From Flavobacteriaceae bacterium (GTDB taxonomy: Bacteria; Bacteroidota; Bacteroidia; Flavobacteriales; Flavobacteriaceae), in NCBI GenBank assembly GCA_016649785.1, contig JAENXB010000118.1, positions 1 through 8,862 on the forward strand: a DNA stretch of 8,862 nucleotides, in the 5' to 3' direction. Made by a program: the position numbers and the translations under genes. A model generated the notes under the pieces. That model ran no database searches. It had not been told where the DNA came from and saw only the letters and a list, made by a program, of their open reading frames with translations. Positions 1 to 6,380 of this stretch are shown in pieces (the stretch's first letter is position 1; each line of letters begins with the position of its first letter).

Positions 1-42
1 CACCCCCCTGTGTACTACAAATCAAAACGTAACGAAAACAGG

Positions 43-59
43 GCGTTTCAACGCTTTTT
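43..59. terminator. Possible weak intrinsic terminator
   Basis: GCGT-TTCA-ACGC (43-54) can form a 4-bp GC-rich stem with a 4-nt loop and is followed at once by five T residues (55-59). GAAAA (34-38) could also pair with TTTTC (56-60) across a small internal loop, which would give a T-tract in both directions. The stem is short. It could end transcription from a gene left of the window, or from the minus-strand fragment at 105-218. This is inference from sequence shape only. Confidence 0.3.
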
Positions 60-104
60 CCCCCAATCTACCCCTAAAACCACCCTTTTTTTAACACTTT
101 TAGA

Positions 105-218
105 TCATTTTTTAACATTTGGGCTGCAATGTGGGTTAATATATTTTGATACCGTCTGCCTGGTAACTTTCAAATTTTGGGCAACCTCATCTAGGGTGAG
201 AAAAGTTGATTTGATCAT
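105..218 (-). pseudogene. Helix-turn-helix (HTH_17/excisionase-like) gene fragment
   Basis: The minus strand from the ATG at 218-216 encodes 37 residues ending at TGA 107-105. Residues 6-27 (FLTLDEVAQNLKV, then TRQTVSKYI) match the pattern of the HTH_17/MerR-type DNA-binding helix pair: hydrophobic-T-x-x-E-V-A, then L-x-V-T/S-R-Q-T-V. Proteins with this domain normally continue beyond it, but here the frame stops ten residues later. One other frame then runs on for about 20 more codons (THIAAQML...) to TAG, which would fit a frameshift. On the minus strand, TTG (264-262), 20 nt and TTAATTTG (241-234) give a weak Bacteroidetes-like promoter just before the ATG. It may be a decayed gene, a sequence error, or a very small regulator. 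The motif is clear, but whether the gene is functional is unknown. Confidence 0.35.
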
Positions 219-292
219 ATCCTGTATTTTATACAAATTAACTCATTATAACATATATTTCCAAGTGACATATTGAAAAAATTTACATAAAA

Positions 293-399
293 TTTCTTGC
301 TGTAGAAAGGATTTTAAGTATTCACTTTAAAAGAAAAAGTTCATTTTCTATAAATAAAATCGGCATATTTAAAAATTGCTCTACTTTTGCAGCAAGAAA
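293..399. repeat. Inverted repeat flanking the topA promoter region
   Basis: The left arm TTTCTTGCTGTAGAA (293-307) and the right arm TTTTGCAGCAAGAAA (385-399) are reverse complements at 13 of 15 positions. The outer 10 bp (293-302 / 390-399) match perfectly, and the two mismatches would be G-U pairs in RNA. The arms are separated by 77 nt of AT-rich DNA. The right arm overlaps the TACTTTTG element (382-389) and the likely transcription start of topA. The match is seen directly. A role as operator or supercoil-induced cruciform is speculation. Confidence 0.45.
382..389 (+). promoter_or_regulatory. Putative -7 element of the topA promoter
   Basis: TACTTTTG is an exact match to the Bacteroidetes -7 consensus TAnnTTTG, 20 nt before the topA ATG, and would place the transcript start around 394-397 with a very short leader. 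No TTTG lies 19-21 nt upstream, where the -33 element should be, so the promoter is only half supported. The leader is A-rich and has no Shine-Dalgarno sequence, as is usual in this phylum. Confidence 0.45.
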
Positions 400-409
400 A
401 AACAGATTT

Positions 410-2980
410 ATGGCAAAGAATTTAGTGATCGTGGAGTCTCCGGCAAAGGCGAAAACCATCGAGAAATTTTTAGGGAAAGACTATACGGTAATGTCCAGTT
501 TTGGACATATTGCCGACTTGCCCACCAAGGAATTGGGAGTTGATACCGAAGGGGATTTTACTCCTAAATATATCGTCTCAAAAGATAAACAGGACGTGGT
601 AAAAAAGCTGAAGCGCTTAGCCAAGGATGCCGAAATGGTATGGCTGGCAAGTGATGAGGACCGGGAGGGAGAGGCCATTGCCTGGCATCTTTCAGAAGAA
701 CTTCATTTAACTAAAGACAAGACCAAACGCATCGTTTTTCACGAGATTACAAAATCTGCCATTCTAAAGGCTATAGACAATCCACGGGATATAAATTATA
801 ATTTAGTGAACGCCCAACAGGCCCGAAGGGTTCTGGACAGGCTGGTGGGATACGAACTATCTCCTATTTTATGGCGAAAAGTAAAAGGAGGCCTCTCTGC
901 CGGCAGGGTACAATCGGTTTCTGTGAGGTTGATCGTGGAGCGCGAACGGGAAATCAACGAATTTAAATCGGAAGCTTCCTATAGAATAGACGCTGAATTC
1001 ACCAATGAGGACGGAAAATCCTTCAAAGCGAAGTTGCCTAAGAATTTCGAAACAAAAGAAGAGGCAGAAAAATTCCTTCAGAAAAATATTCAGGCAAAAT
1101 TTAAAGTTGCAGATCTATCTACCAAACCCGCAAAGAAATCGCCTGCACCTCCGTTTACAACTTCTACCTTACAACAGGAAGCTGCCAGGAAATTGTATTT
1201 TTCGGTAAGTAAAACCATGACCATGGCGCAACGCCTTTATGAGGCGGGGCATATCACTTATATGAGGACCGATAGCGTTAGCCTATCGGAAGATGCCAGG
1301 AAGGGAGCCAAAGAAGAGATCTTAAAAGCCTATGGTAATAAATACTCAAAATCAAGGCAGTTTACCGGAAAGTCAAAAGGAGCGCAGGAAGCTCACGAAG
1401 CCATTCGGCCAACGCATTTTGAAAATCATAGCGTAAAGGCTGATCGCGATGAGCAGCGTTTATATGAATTGATATGGAAACGCTCCATCGCGTCTCAAAT
1501 GAGTGAAGCTAACCTAGAGCGCACCAATGTTAAGATTTCAGCAGATAAGCATAAGGAAAATTTTACGGCTTCCGGGGAGGTACTTATATTTGACGGATTC
1601 CTAAAGGTTTATTTGGAAGGAAGTGACGAAGAAGATGAAGAACAGGAAGGAATGTTGCCTGCCTTAAAAGTAAATGAACCTCTCATTAACAATTACATAA
1701 CCGCAACCGAAAGGTTTACAAGGCCGCCTTACAGATATACCGAAGCTTCTTTGGTGAAAAAACTGGAAGAACTTGGAATAGGCCGTCCATCTACTTATGC
1801 TCCTACAATTTCCACTATTCAAAACAGGAATTATGTAGAAAAAGGTTCGGTAGACGGAACTGAGCGCAATTATTCACAACTTGTTTTAAAGAGTGATAAA
1901 CTCACTGAAAAACAACTCACCGAAACGGTGGGAAGTGATAAGGGAAAATTAGTGCCCACTGCAGTAGGAACTGTGGTAAACGATTTCCTTGTCAATCATT
2001 TCTCCAATATTCTGGATTATAATTTCACGGCCAAAGTCGAACAAAGTTTTGATGATATCGCCGAAGGAAATGAAGAATGGACCAAAATGATGCGGGATTT
2101 TTATTCTGAATTTCACCCTCAGGTTTTGGACGTTGCCGAAAATGCCGAAAGGGAAGTGGGAGAACGCATTTTGGGGAAAGACCCGGAAACCGGAAAACCC
2201 GTAAGCGTGCGTTTGGGAAAATTTGGACCAATGGTGCAGATAGGTTCTGTGGAAGATGATGAAAAGCCTCGTTTTGCAGGTCTGAGCCCTGATCAATCTC
2301 TGGAAACCATCACTTATGAAGAAGCGATGAATTTATTTCAGCTTCCTAAGGAAATTGGGGAATACGAAGGAGAAAAAGTTGAGGTCAATAACGGTCGATT
2401 TGGTCCTTATGTTCGATACGGCAGTAAATATGTCTCTTTGGATAAAGGTGAAGATCCGCTTAGCGTAGATTTTGAACGTGCCCTTGAACTTATTGAAGCA
2501 AAGGAGAAAGCCGATGCCCCAATTTATGAATATAAAGGGATGCCGGTTCAAAAAGGCGTGGGTAGATTTGGTCCCTTTTTAAAGTGGAACAACCTGTTTA
2601 TCAACGTAAACAAAAAATACGATTTCGACGATCTGAGCGATGGGGATATTGAGGAATTAATTGAAGATAAGATAAAAAAGGAGATAGATAAAGTGATTCA
2701 CAATTGGGAAGATGAAGGCATCCGTGTTGAAAAAGCGCGCTGGGGCCGTTTTAATATCCTCAAGGGGAAAACAAAAATTGAGCTGCCAAAAACAGTTGAT
2801 GCGGAGAAGTTGAGTTTAGAAGAAGTGAAAGCAATTATAGAAGAAAAGAAACCTGCTAAAAAGAAACCTGCTAAAAAGAAGCCTGCCGCTAAGAAACCGG
2901 CTGCAAAGAAAACCGCAGCCAAAAAAACAACCGCGGCAAAGAAAACTTCAGTTAAAAAAACTACTCCTAAAAAGAAGTAA
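410..2980 (+). CDS. topA: DNA topoisomerase I (type IA)
   Basis: This cytoplasmic enzyme relaxes negatively supercoiled DNA by cutting and passing one strand. The N-terminal Toprim domain shows VIVESPAKAKTI with Glu9, and SDEDREGEAIAWHL with the Mg-binding D82, D84 and E86. The type IA core follows, with LVNAQQARRVLDRLVGYELS, the GLSAGRVQS segment, the active-site motif ITYMRTDS with nucleophile Tyr284, EAHEAIRPT, and the LGIGRPSTYAPT block. The C-terminus has no zinc fingers; the whole 856-residue protein contains no cysteine. Instead it has repeats with a G-R/K-F-G-P core near residues 603, 662 and 718, plus a variant WGRFN near 778 (topoisomerase C-terminal repeat). It ends in a 44-residue Lys/Ala/Pro/Thr tail (813-856), likely disordered and DNA-binding. 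The ATG start is set by the family's N-terminus. The next gene begins 3 nt after the stop, so the two are probably cotranscribed. Confidence 0.97.
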   Translation: MAKNLVIVESPAKAKTIEKFLGKDYTVMSSFGHIADLPTKELGVDTEGDFTPKYIVSKDKQDVVKKLKRLAKDAEMVWLASDEDREGEAIAWHLSEELHLTKDKTKRIVFHEITKSAILKAIDNPRDINYNLVNAQQARRVLDRLVGYELSPILWRKVKGGLSAGRVQSVSVRLIVEREREINEFKSEASYRIDAEFTNEDGKSFKAKLPKNFETKEEAEKFLQKNIQAKFKVADLSTKPAKKSPAPPFTTSTLQQEAARKLYFSVSKTMTMAQRLYEAGHITYMRTDSVSLSEDARKGAKEEILKAYGNKYSKSRQFTGKSKGAQEAHEAIRPTHFENHSVKADRDEQRLYELIWKRSIASQMSEANLERTNVKISADKHKENFTASGEVLIFDGFLKVYLEGSDEEDEEQEGMLPALKVNEPLINNYITATERFTRPPYRYTEASLVKKLEELGIGRPSTYAPTISTIQNRNYVEKGSVDGTERNYSQLVLKSDKLTEKQLTETVGSDKGKLVPTAVGTVVNDFLVNHFSNILDYNFTAKVEQSFDDIAEGNEEWTKMMRDFYSEFHPQVLDVAENAEREVGERILGKDPETGKPVSVRLGKFGPMVQIGSVEDDEKPRFAGLSPDQSLETITYEEAMNLFQLPKEIGEYEGEKVEVNNGRFGPYVRYGSKYVSLDKGEDPLSVDFERALELIEAKEKADAPIYEYKGMPVQKGVGRFGPFLKWNNLFINVNKKYDFDDLSDGDIEELIEDKIKKEIDKVIHNWEDEGIRVEKARWGRFNILKGKTKIELPKTVDAEKLSLEEVKAIIEEKKPAKKKPAKKKPAAKKPAAKKTAAKKTTAAKKTSVKKTTPKKK
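2846..2977 (+). repeat. Tandem pentapeptide-coding repeat at the topA 3' end
   Basis: The end of topA is built of 15-bp units encoding KKPAK, KKPAK, KKPAA, KKPAA, KKTAA, KKTTAA, KKTSV, KKTTP and KKK (residues 813-856). The first two units are identical at DNA level (2846-2860 and 2861-2875, AAGAAACCTGCTAAA); later units diverge, mostly at third positions and by Pro-to-Thr change. It resembles histone H1-like tails, which bind DNA through charge. The number of units is likely to vary between strains by slippage, and this would stay in frame. Confidence 0.85.
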
Positions 2981-2983
2981 TTG

Positions 2984-4147
2984 ATGGATTTCGAATTTTT
3001 AAGCCCCGTAGATGAAGTTTTAATCGAAGAAATTTCGTTCCAGGGGGAACATACCCTGGGAAGTCAGATTAAAATTCACACAATAAATTCCGGAATTCCC
3101 AATCTTGAAAATATTGAGATAGCGATTGTTGGGGTAACCGAAAATCGCCTGGATCATGATCAAGATGACGATTTTTTAAATTTCAATAATATCAGGAGAT
3201 TCTTTTACAATCTTTTTCCCGGAAATTGGAATTTAAAGCTTGCCGATTTGGGAGATATCCAAAAAGGAGAAACTGTAGAAGACACCTATTTTGCGTTGCA
3301 AACATTGGTTTCTGCCTTGATAAAAAAAAGGATTATTCCTGTGATTCTCGGTGGAAGCCAGGATTTGATCTATGCGCAATATCGTGCCTACGACAGGTTG
3401 GAGCAGATGGTGAACCTGGTTAATATAGATAGCCGGTTCGATTTGGGAGATGCGGAAGAACCAATCAGCAATAGGTCTTACGTGGGGAAAATAGTTGTGA
3501 ACAAGCCTTATAATTTATTCAATTATTCCAGTGTTGGATACCAGACATATTTCAATTCACAGGAGGAAATTAAATTGATGGAACGCCTGTTTTTTGATGC
3601 GTACAGGTTAGGTGAGATCAACAGTAATATCAGTTTGGTAGAGCCTGTAATGCGCAATGCCAATTTGGTAGGGCTGGATTTGGGAAGCATAACTGCTGCC
3701 GCAATAGGCGGGACCAACCACTTCTCTCCCAATGGTTTTGACGGAAAGGAAATTTGCGCCCTGGCCCGTTATGCCGGGATTAGCGATAAGGTTTCCTCTT
3801 TCGGGATCTATGAATATACTTCAGACTATCCCAAAGCCGGCAATATGCTGATTGCTCAAATGCTGTGGTATTTTATCGAGGGAGTGAATTACCGGACAAA
3901 TGAAAATACTATTTCAGCTAAAAGAGAATTTATAAAATATCAGGTCCCCATAGACGATGATGTGCTGGTGTTTTTTAAAAGCCCAATTAGCGGAAGATGG
4001 TGGATTGAAATCCCATTTATTTCAAATTCCAATACTAAATTAAAAAGGCATACGTTATTACCTTGCAGCTATGAAGATTATCTGGAGGCTTGCAACCAGG
4101 TAATCCCCGAGCGATGGTATAAAACCAAGCGAAAGAACGAAATTTAA
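2984..4147 (+). CDS. Arginase/formimidoylglutamase-family protein, probable pseudoenzyme
   Basis: This 387-residue protein has the ureohydrolase (arginase, agmatinase, formimidoylglutamase) layout with the three metal-site segments in order. VILGGSQD (120-127) stands where the family has GG-x-H. NIDSRFDLG (147-155) stands for the DAHxD block. GLDLGSITA (230-238) stands for S-x-D-x-D-x-x-D-P. By this alignment three of the six Mn ligands are replaced (His to Gln126, His to Arg151, Asp to Gly234), while D149, D153 and D232 remain, so normal Mn2-dependent hydrolysis is doubtful. No signal peptide or membrane segment is seen, so it should be cytoplasmic. I chose the ATG at 2984; a TTG directly after the topA stop (2981) would add one residue. 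It follows topA in what looks like one transcript and precedes gldK by 114 nt. From memory, such a gene is often found beside gldK in Flavobacteriia; its role is unknown to me. Automated annotation would probably call it formimidoylglutamase or arginase. Confidence 0.85.
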   Translation: MDFEFLSPVDEVLIEEISFQGEHTLGSQIKIHTINSGIPNLENIEIAIVGVTENRLDHDQDDDFLNFNNIRRFFYNLFPGNWNLKLADLGDIQKGETVEDTYFALQTLVSALIKKRIIPVILGGSQDLIYAQYRAYDRLEQMVNLVNIDSRFDLGDAEEPISNRSYVGKIVVNKPYNLFNYSSVGYQTYFNSQEEIKLMERLFFDAYRLGEINSNISLVEPVMRNANLVGLDLGSITAAAIGGTNHFSPNGFDGKEICALARYAGISDKVSSFGIYEYTSDYPKAGNMLIAQMLWYFIEGVNYRTNENTISAKREFIKYQVPIDDDVLVFFKSPISGRWWIEIPFISNSNTKLKRHTLLPCSYEDYLEACNQVIPERWYKTKRKNEI

Positions 4148-4192
4148 AAATATACAGGCATATATAAGATTAACAGTATTTTTTATTAAACT

Positions 4193-4224
4193 TTTGTTTT
4201 TTAAAAAATATTTAAATACGTTTA
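4193..4224 (+). promoter_or_regulatory. Putative gldKLMN promoter
   Basis: TTTG (4193-4196), a 20-nt spacer, then TACGTTTA (4217-4224) match the Bacteroidetes -33/-7 consensus TTTG-N19-21-TAnnTTTG at every fixed base but the last. Transcription would start near 4230, leaving a leader of about 30 nt before the gldK ATG. It lies in the only long spacer (114 nt) between the ureohydrolase-like gene and gldN, which is where an operon promoter would be expected. Confidence 0.55.
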
Positions 4225-4261
4225 CTGATTCAATCAAATATGTCATAACCTGAGAAAAATT

Positions 4262-5623
4262 ATGAAGAAATTTATTTCGCTTATTGCTATTCTTGCAATT
4301 ATTGCCGGTTGTAGTCGCGGCGATCGCGGGCAACTGGTAGGTGCAAAAGGGAAAAAGTGGAATCCTGAGAAGCCTTATGGTATGACATTGGTTCCGGGTG
4401 GCGCATTTATAATGGGGAAAGCTGATGATGATATCGCCGACATGAAAAATGCCCCTCCAAAAACAGTAACGGTGCGTACTTTTTATATGGATGAAACTGA
4501 AATCACAAATTCAGAATATCGCCAGTTTACAAACTGGGTAAGGGATTCCATCGTTAGGATGAGGCTTGCTATTGAAGCCGATTTTGAAGGCGCAGAAGCC
4601 GGTGGCGAAGGAATTGGGGAATATGCCTTTTTAGATTCCGATCCTGAGAATATGACGGTATATGAAAAATATATGTACGACAATTACACGTCATTTTCTG
4701 AGGATTATGAAGGAAGAAAATTAAATAAAGACATCGATATTATCTGGGATACACGGGAATATCCGGATGAAGCTTATGCCAGGGTAATGGATTCAATGTA
4801 TATTCCTTTGGAAGAATCCTATAACGGGCAGCGTACCATTGATGTTAAAAAACTGAATTTTAAGTATCGATGGATGGATATTCAAAAGGCCGCACACTCC
4901 AAAACCCAAAAGAGAAGCGATTTTATTATTACTGAAGAAGTTGCCGTATATCCTGATACCGCTGTGTGGATCAAGGATTTTAATTATTCCTATAACGAGC
5001 CAATGCACAATGATTATTATTGGCATTCCGCTTTTGATGATTATCCGGTAGTAGGTGTTTCCTGGAAGCAAGCCAAAGCATTCACCCAGTGGAGAACGCT
5101 TTATCACAATGCATTCAGAAAAGAAAAAGGAACCCATGATGTTCCGGCTTACAGATTGCCAACCGAGGCGGAATGGGAATATGCCGCCCGTGGAGGATTG
5201 CAATCTGCAACCTATCCCTGGGGAGGACCTTATGCCAAGAACGACCGGGGTTGTTTTATGGCCAATTTCAAACCTTTAAGAGGGGATTATGCAGCCGATC
5301 AGGCTTTGTATACCGTAGAAGCGAAGTCTTATGAGCCTAATGATTACAACTTGTACAATATGGCCGGGAATGTTTCAGAATGGGTGAATTCCTCTTACGA
5401 TGCTGCAGCTTATGAATACATGTCCTCTATGAACCCAACAGTTAACAATGAAGACGATATGCGCAAAGTTGTTCGTGGTGGTTCCTGGAAAGATGTTGCA
5501 TATTTCCTTCAGGTTAGCACCCGGGATTACGAATATTCAGATTCAGCCCGAAGCTATATAGGCTTTAGAACTGTGCAGGATTATCTTGGAACAGATGTTA
5601 CCTTAAATCAACCCCCTAAATAA
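4262..5623 (+). CDS. gldK: T9SS/gliding motility lipoprotein GldK
   Basis: GldK is an outer-membrane-anchored lipoprotein on the periplasmic side. With GldN it forms the ring-shaped part of the type IX secretion trans-envelope complex. Residues 1-17 are a lipoprotein signal (MKK, a hydrophobic stretch, IIAGC) with lipidated Cys17. The rest has the formylglycine-generating-enzyme/sulfatase-modifying fold: MTLVPGGAFIMG near 41, FYMDETEITNSEYRQF, a long acidic insertion (about 90-250), DYPVVGVSWKQA, RLPTEAEWEYAARGG, MAGNVSEW, and VVRGGSW (403-409) with a final GFRTV. The paired catalytic cysteines of true FGEs, expected just after RGGSW, are absent (KDVAYFLQVSTRDY follows), so it is structural and not an oxidase. 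Its 453 residues are normal for GldK. It is first of four genes in order K-L-M-N and has its own promoter candidate. The start gives an intact signal peptide and is preceded by GAGAAAAA. Confidence 0.96.
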   Translation: MKKFISLIAILAIIAGCSRGDRGQLVGAKGKKWNPEKPYGMTLVPGGAFIMGKADDDIADMKNAPPKTVTVRTFYMDETEITNSEYRQFTNWVRDSIVRMRLAIEADFEGAEAGGEGIGEYAFLDSDPENMTVYEKYMYDNYTSFSEDYEGRKLNKDIDIIWDTREYPDEAYARVMDSMYIPLEESYNGQRTIDVKKLNFKYRWMDIQKAAHSKTQKRSDFIITEEVAVYPDTAVWIKDFNYSYNEPMHNDYYWHSAFDDYPVVGVSWKQAKAFTQWRTLYHNAFRKEKGTHDVPAYRLPTEAEWEYAARGGLQSATYPWGGPYAKNDRGCFMANFKPLRGDYAADQALYTVEAKSYEPNDYNLYNMAGNVSEWVNSSYDAAAYEYMSSMNPTVNNEDDMRKVVRGGSWKDVAYFLQVSTRDYEYSDSARSYIGFRTVQDYLGTDVTLNQPPK

Positions 5624-5683
5624 ATTATCCAAACACTAAATAACCTAATTAACTAACCAACTATAAACAAATAACCTTTCATT

Positions 5684-6328
5684 ATGGCAAACGCAAGAAC
5701 TACGAAGAAAATAACTAATATGGTGTACGGTTTAGGTGCATCTGTGGTGATATTAGGTGCCCTTTTTAAAATCATGCACTGGCCCTTTGGAAACGCAATG
5801 CTAATTGCTGGTTTAATAACCGAAGCCCTGGTATTTGCATACTCTGCTTTTGAACCGGTAGACGATGATTTGGATTGGTCCCTGGTATATCCTGAATTGG
5901 CCGGTGGTCCGGCATCAGAAAGGGAAAAAGCCCTAATTGAAGAAAATAAAGATTCCGAAGCCATCTTATCTAAAAAACTGGATGAAATGCTAAAGGATGC
6001 CAGAATTGATGCCAGCCTGATGAATAGTCTGGGTGAAAGTATCAGAAATTTTGAAGGTGCCGCAAAATCTATATCTCCTACGGTAGATGCCATGGCTTCC
6101 CAAAGAAAATACAGTGAAGAACTTACTTTCGCCGCCGCTCAACTGGAAACTTTGAACAATTTGTATAAAGTTCAGGTAGAATCTTCCTCAAGACAAGTTG
6201 AAATAAATCACGAAATAGCAGAGAACGCCGGAAAACTTAAAGAACAAATGAGTTCCATGGCAACCAGCCTTTCCTCACTTAACGGAGTTTACGGTGGAAT
6301 GTTGAGCGCTATGAACGGAAGATCATAA
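5684..6328 (+). CDS. gldL: T9SS/gliding motor protein GldL
   Basis: GldL is the inner-membrane motor subunit that, with GldM, converts proton motive force into motion driving type IX secretion and gliding. The 214-residue protein has two membrane helices (about 12-31 and 38-56) joined by a short loop, then a cytoplasmic part rich in helix and heptad-like patterns (about 85-205). Glu47 in helix two (LITEALVF) is the counterpart of the proton-pathway glutamate known as E49 in Flavobacterium johnsoniae. Tyr15, Lys29 and His32 match other conserved polar residues of helix one. FEPVDDDLDWSLVYPEL (56-72) is a family signature. It follows gldK by 60 nt with no promoter seen, so it is likely read through. 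The leader is A-rich with no Shine-Dalgarno site. Confidence 0.96.
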   Translation: MANARTTKKITNMVYGLGASVVILGALFKIMHWPFGNAMLIAGLITEALVFAYSAFEPVDDDLDWSLVYPELAGGPASEREKALIEENKDSEAILSKKLDEMLKDARIDASLMNSLGESIRNFEGAAKSISPTVDAMASQRKYSEELTFAAAQLETLNNLYKVQVESSSRQVEINHEIAENAGKLKEQMSSMATSLSSLNGVYGGMLSAMNGRS

Positions 6329-6380
6329 TTATTTAGTTGTAATGACTATTGAATTTATTAAGTAACTAAACTAATTAAAC

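Larger units (their letters stand above)
1..409. other. AT-rich intergenic region upstream of topA
   Basis: This stretch holds no convincing full-length gene. From left to right it contains a C-run, a small hairpin followed by T residues (43-59), a minus-strand helix-turn-helix fragment (105-218), a strongly AT-rich part (about 219-380), a long-armed inverted repeat (293-307 / 385-399) and a promoter -7 element (382-389) before topA. A + strand reading frame from a GTG at 10 to 276 crosses most of it. Its product has no recognisable motif, and it runs antisense to the helix-turn-helix coding, so I do not call it. Confidence 0.6.

Noticed and set aside
10..276. A + strand 88-codon reading frame from a GTG start
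   Set aside because: It has no recognisable motif, an odd composition and no ribosome site, and it overlaps the minus-strand helix-turn-helix coding.
2981..2983. TTG as start codon of the ureohydrolase-like gene
   Set aside because: An ATG follows immediately at 2984 and is the simpler choice; the difference is one residue.
2984..4147. Calling the gene hutG or an active arginase
   Set aside because: Three of six metal ligands appear substituted and no histidine-degradation genes are nearby, so a specific enzymatic name is not supported.
4189..4196. AACTTTTG as the -7 element of gldK
   Set aside because: It misses the first T of TAnnTTTG and has no TTTG at the right distance upstream; the TTTG serves better as the -33 element of the site ending at 4224.
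4196..4207. TTTTTTAAAAAA palindrome as a terminator after the ureohydrolase-like gene
   Set aside because: It consists only of A-T pairs with no loop, would not form a stable hairpin, and lies inside the probable promoter spacer.
4793..5203. A 136-codon minus-strand reading frame opposite gldK
   Set aside because: It is antisense to the conserved FGE-like domain and has no family resemblance or start signal.
5653..6093. A 146-codon minus-strand reading frame opposite gldL
   Set aside because: It lies antisense to a well-supported conserved gene and looks like a shadow of its codon pattern; no motif or promoter was seen.
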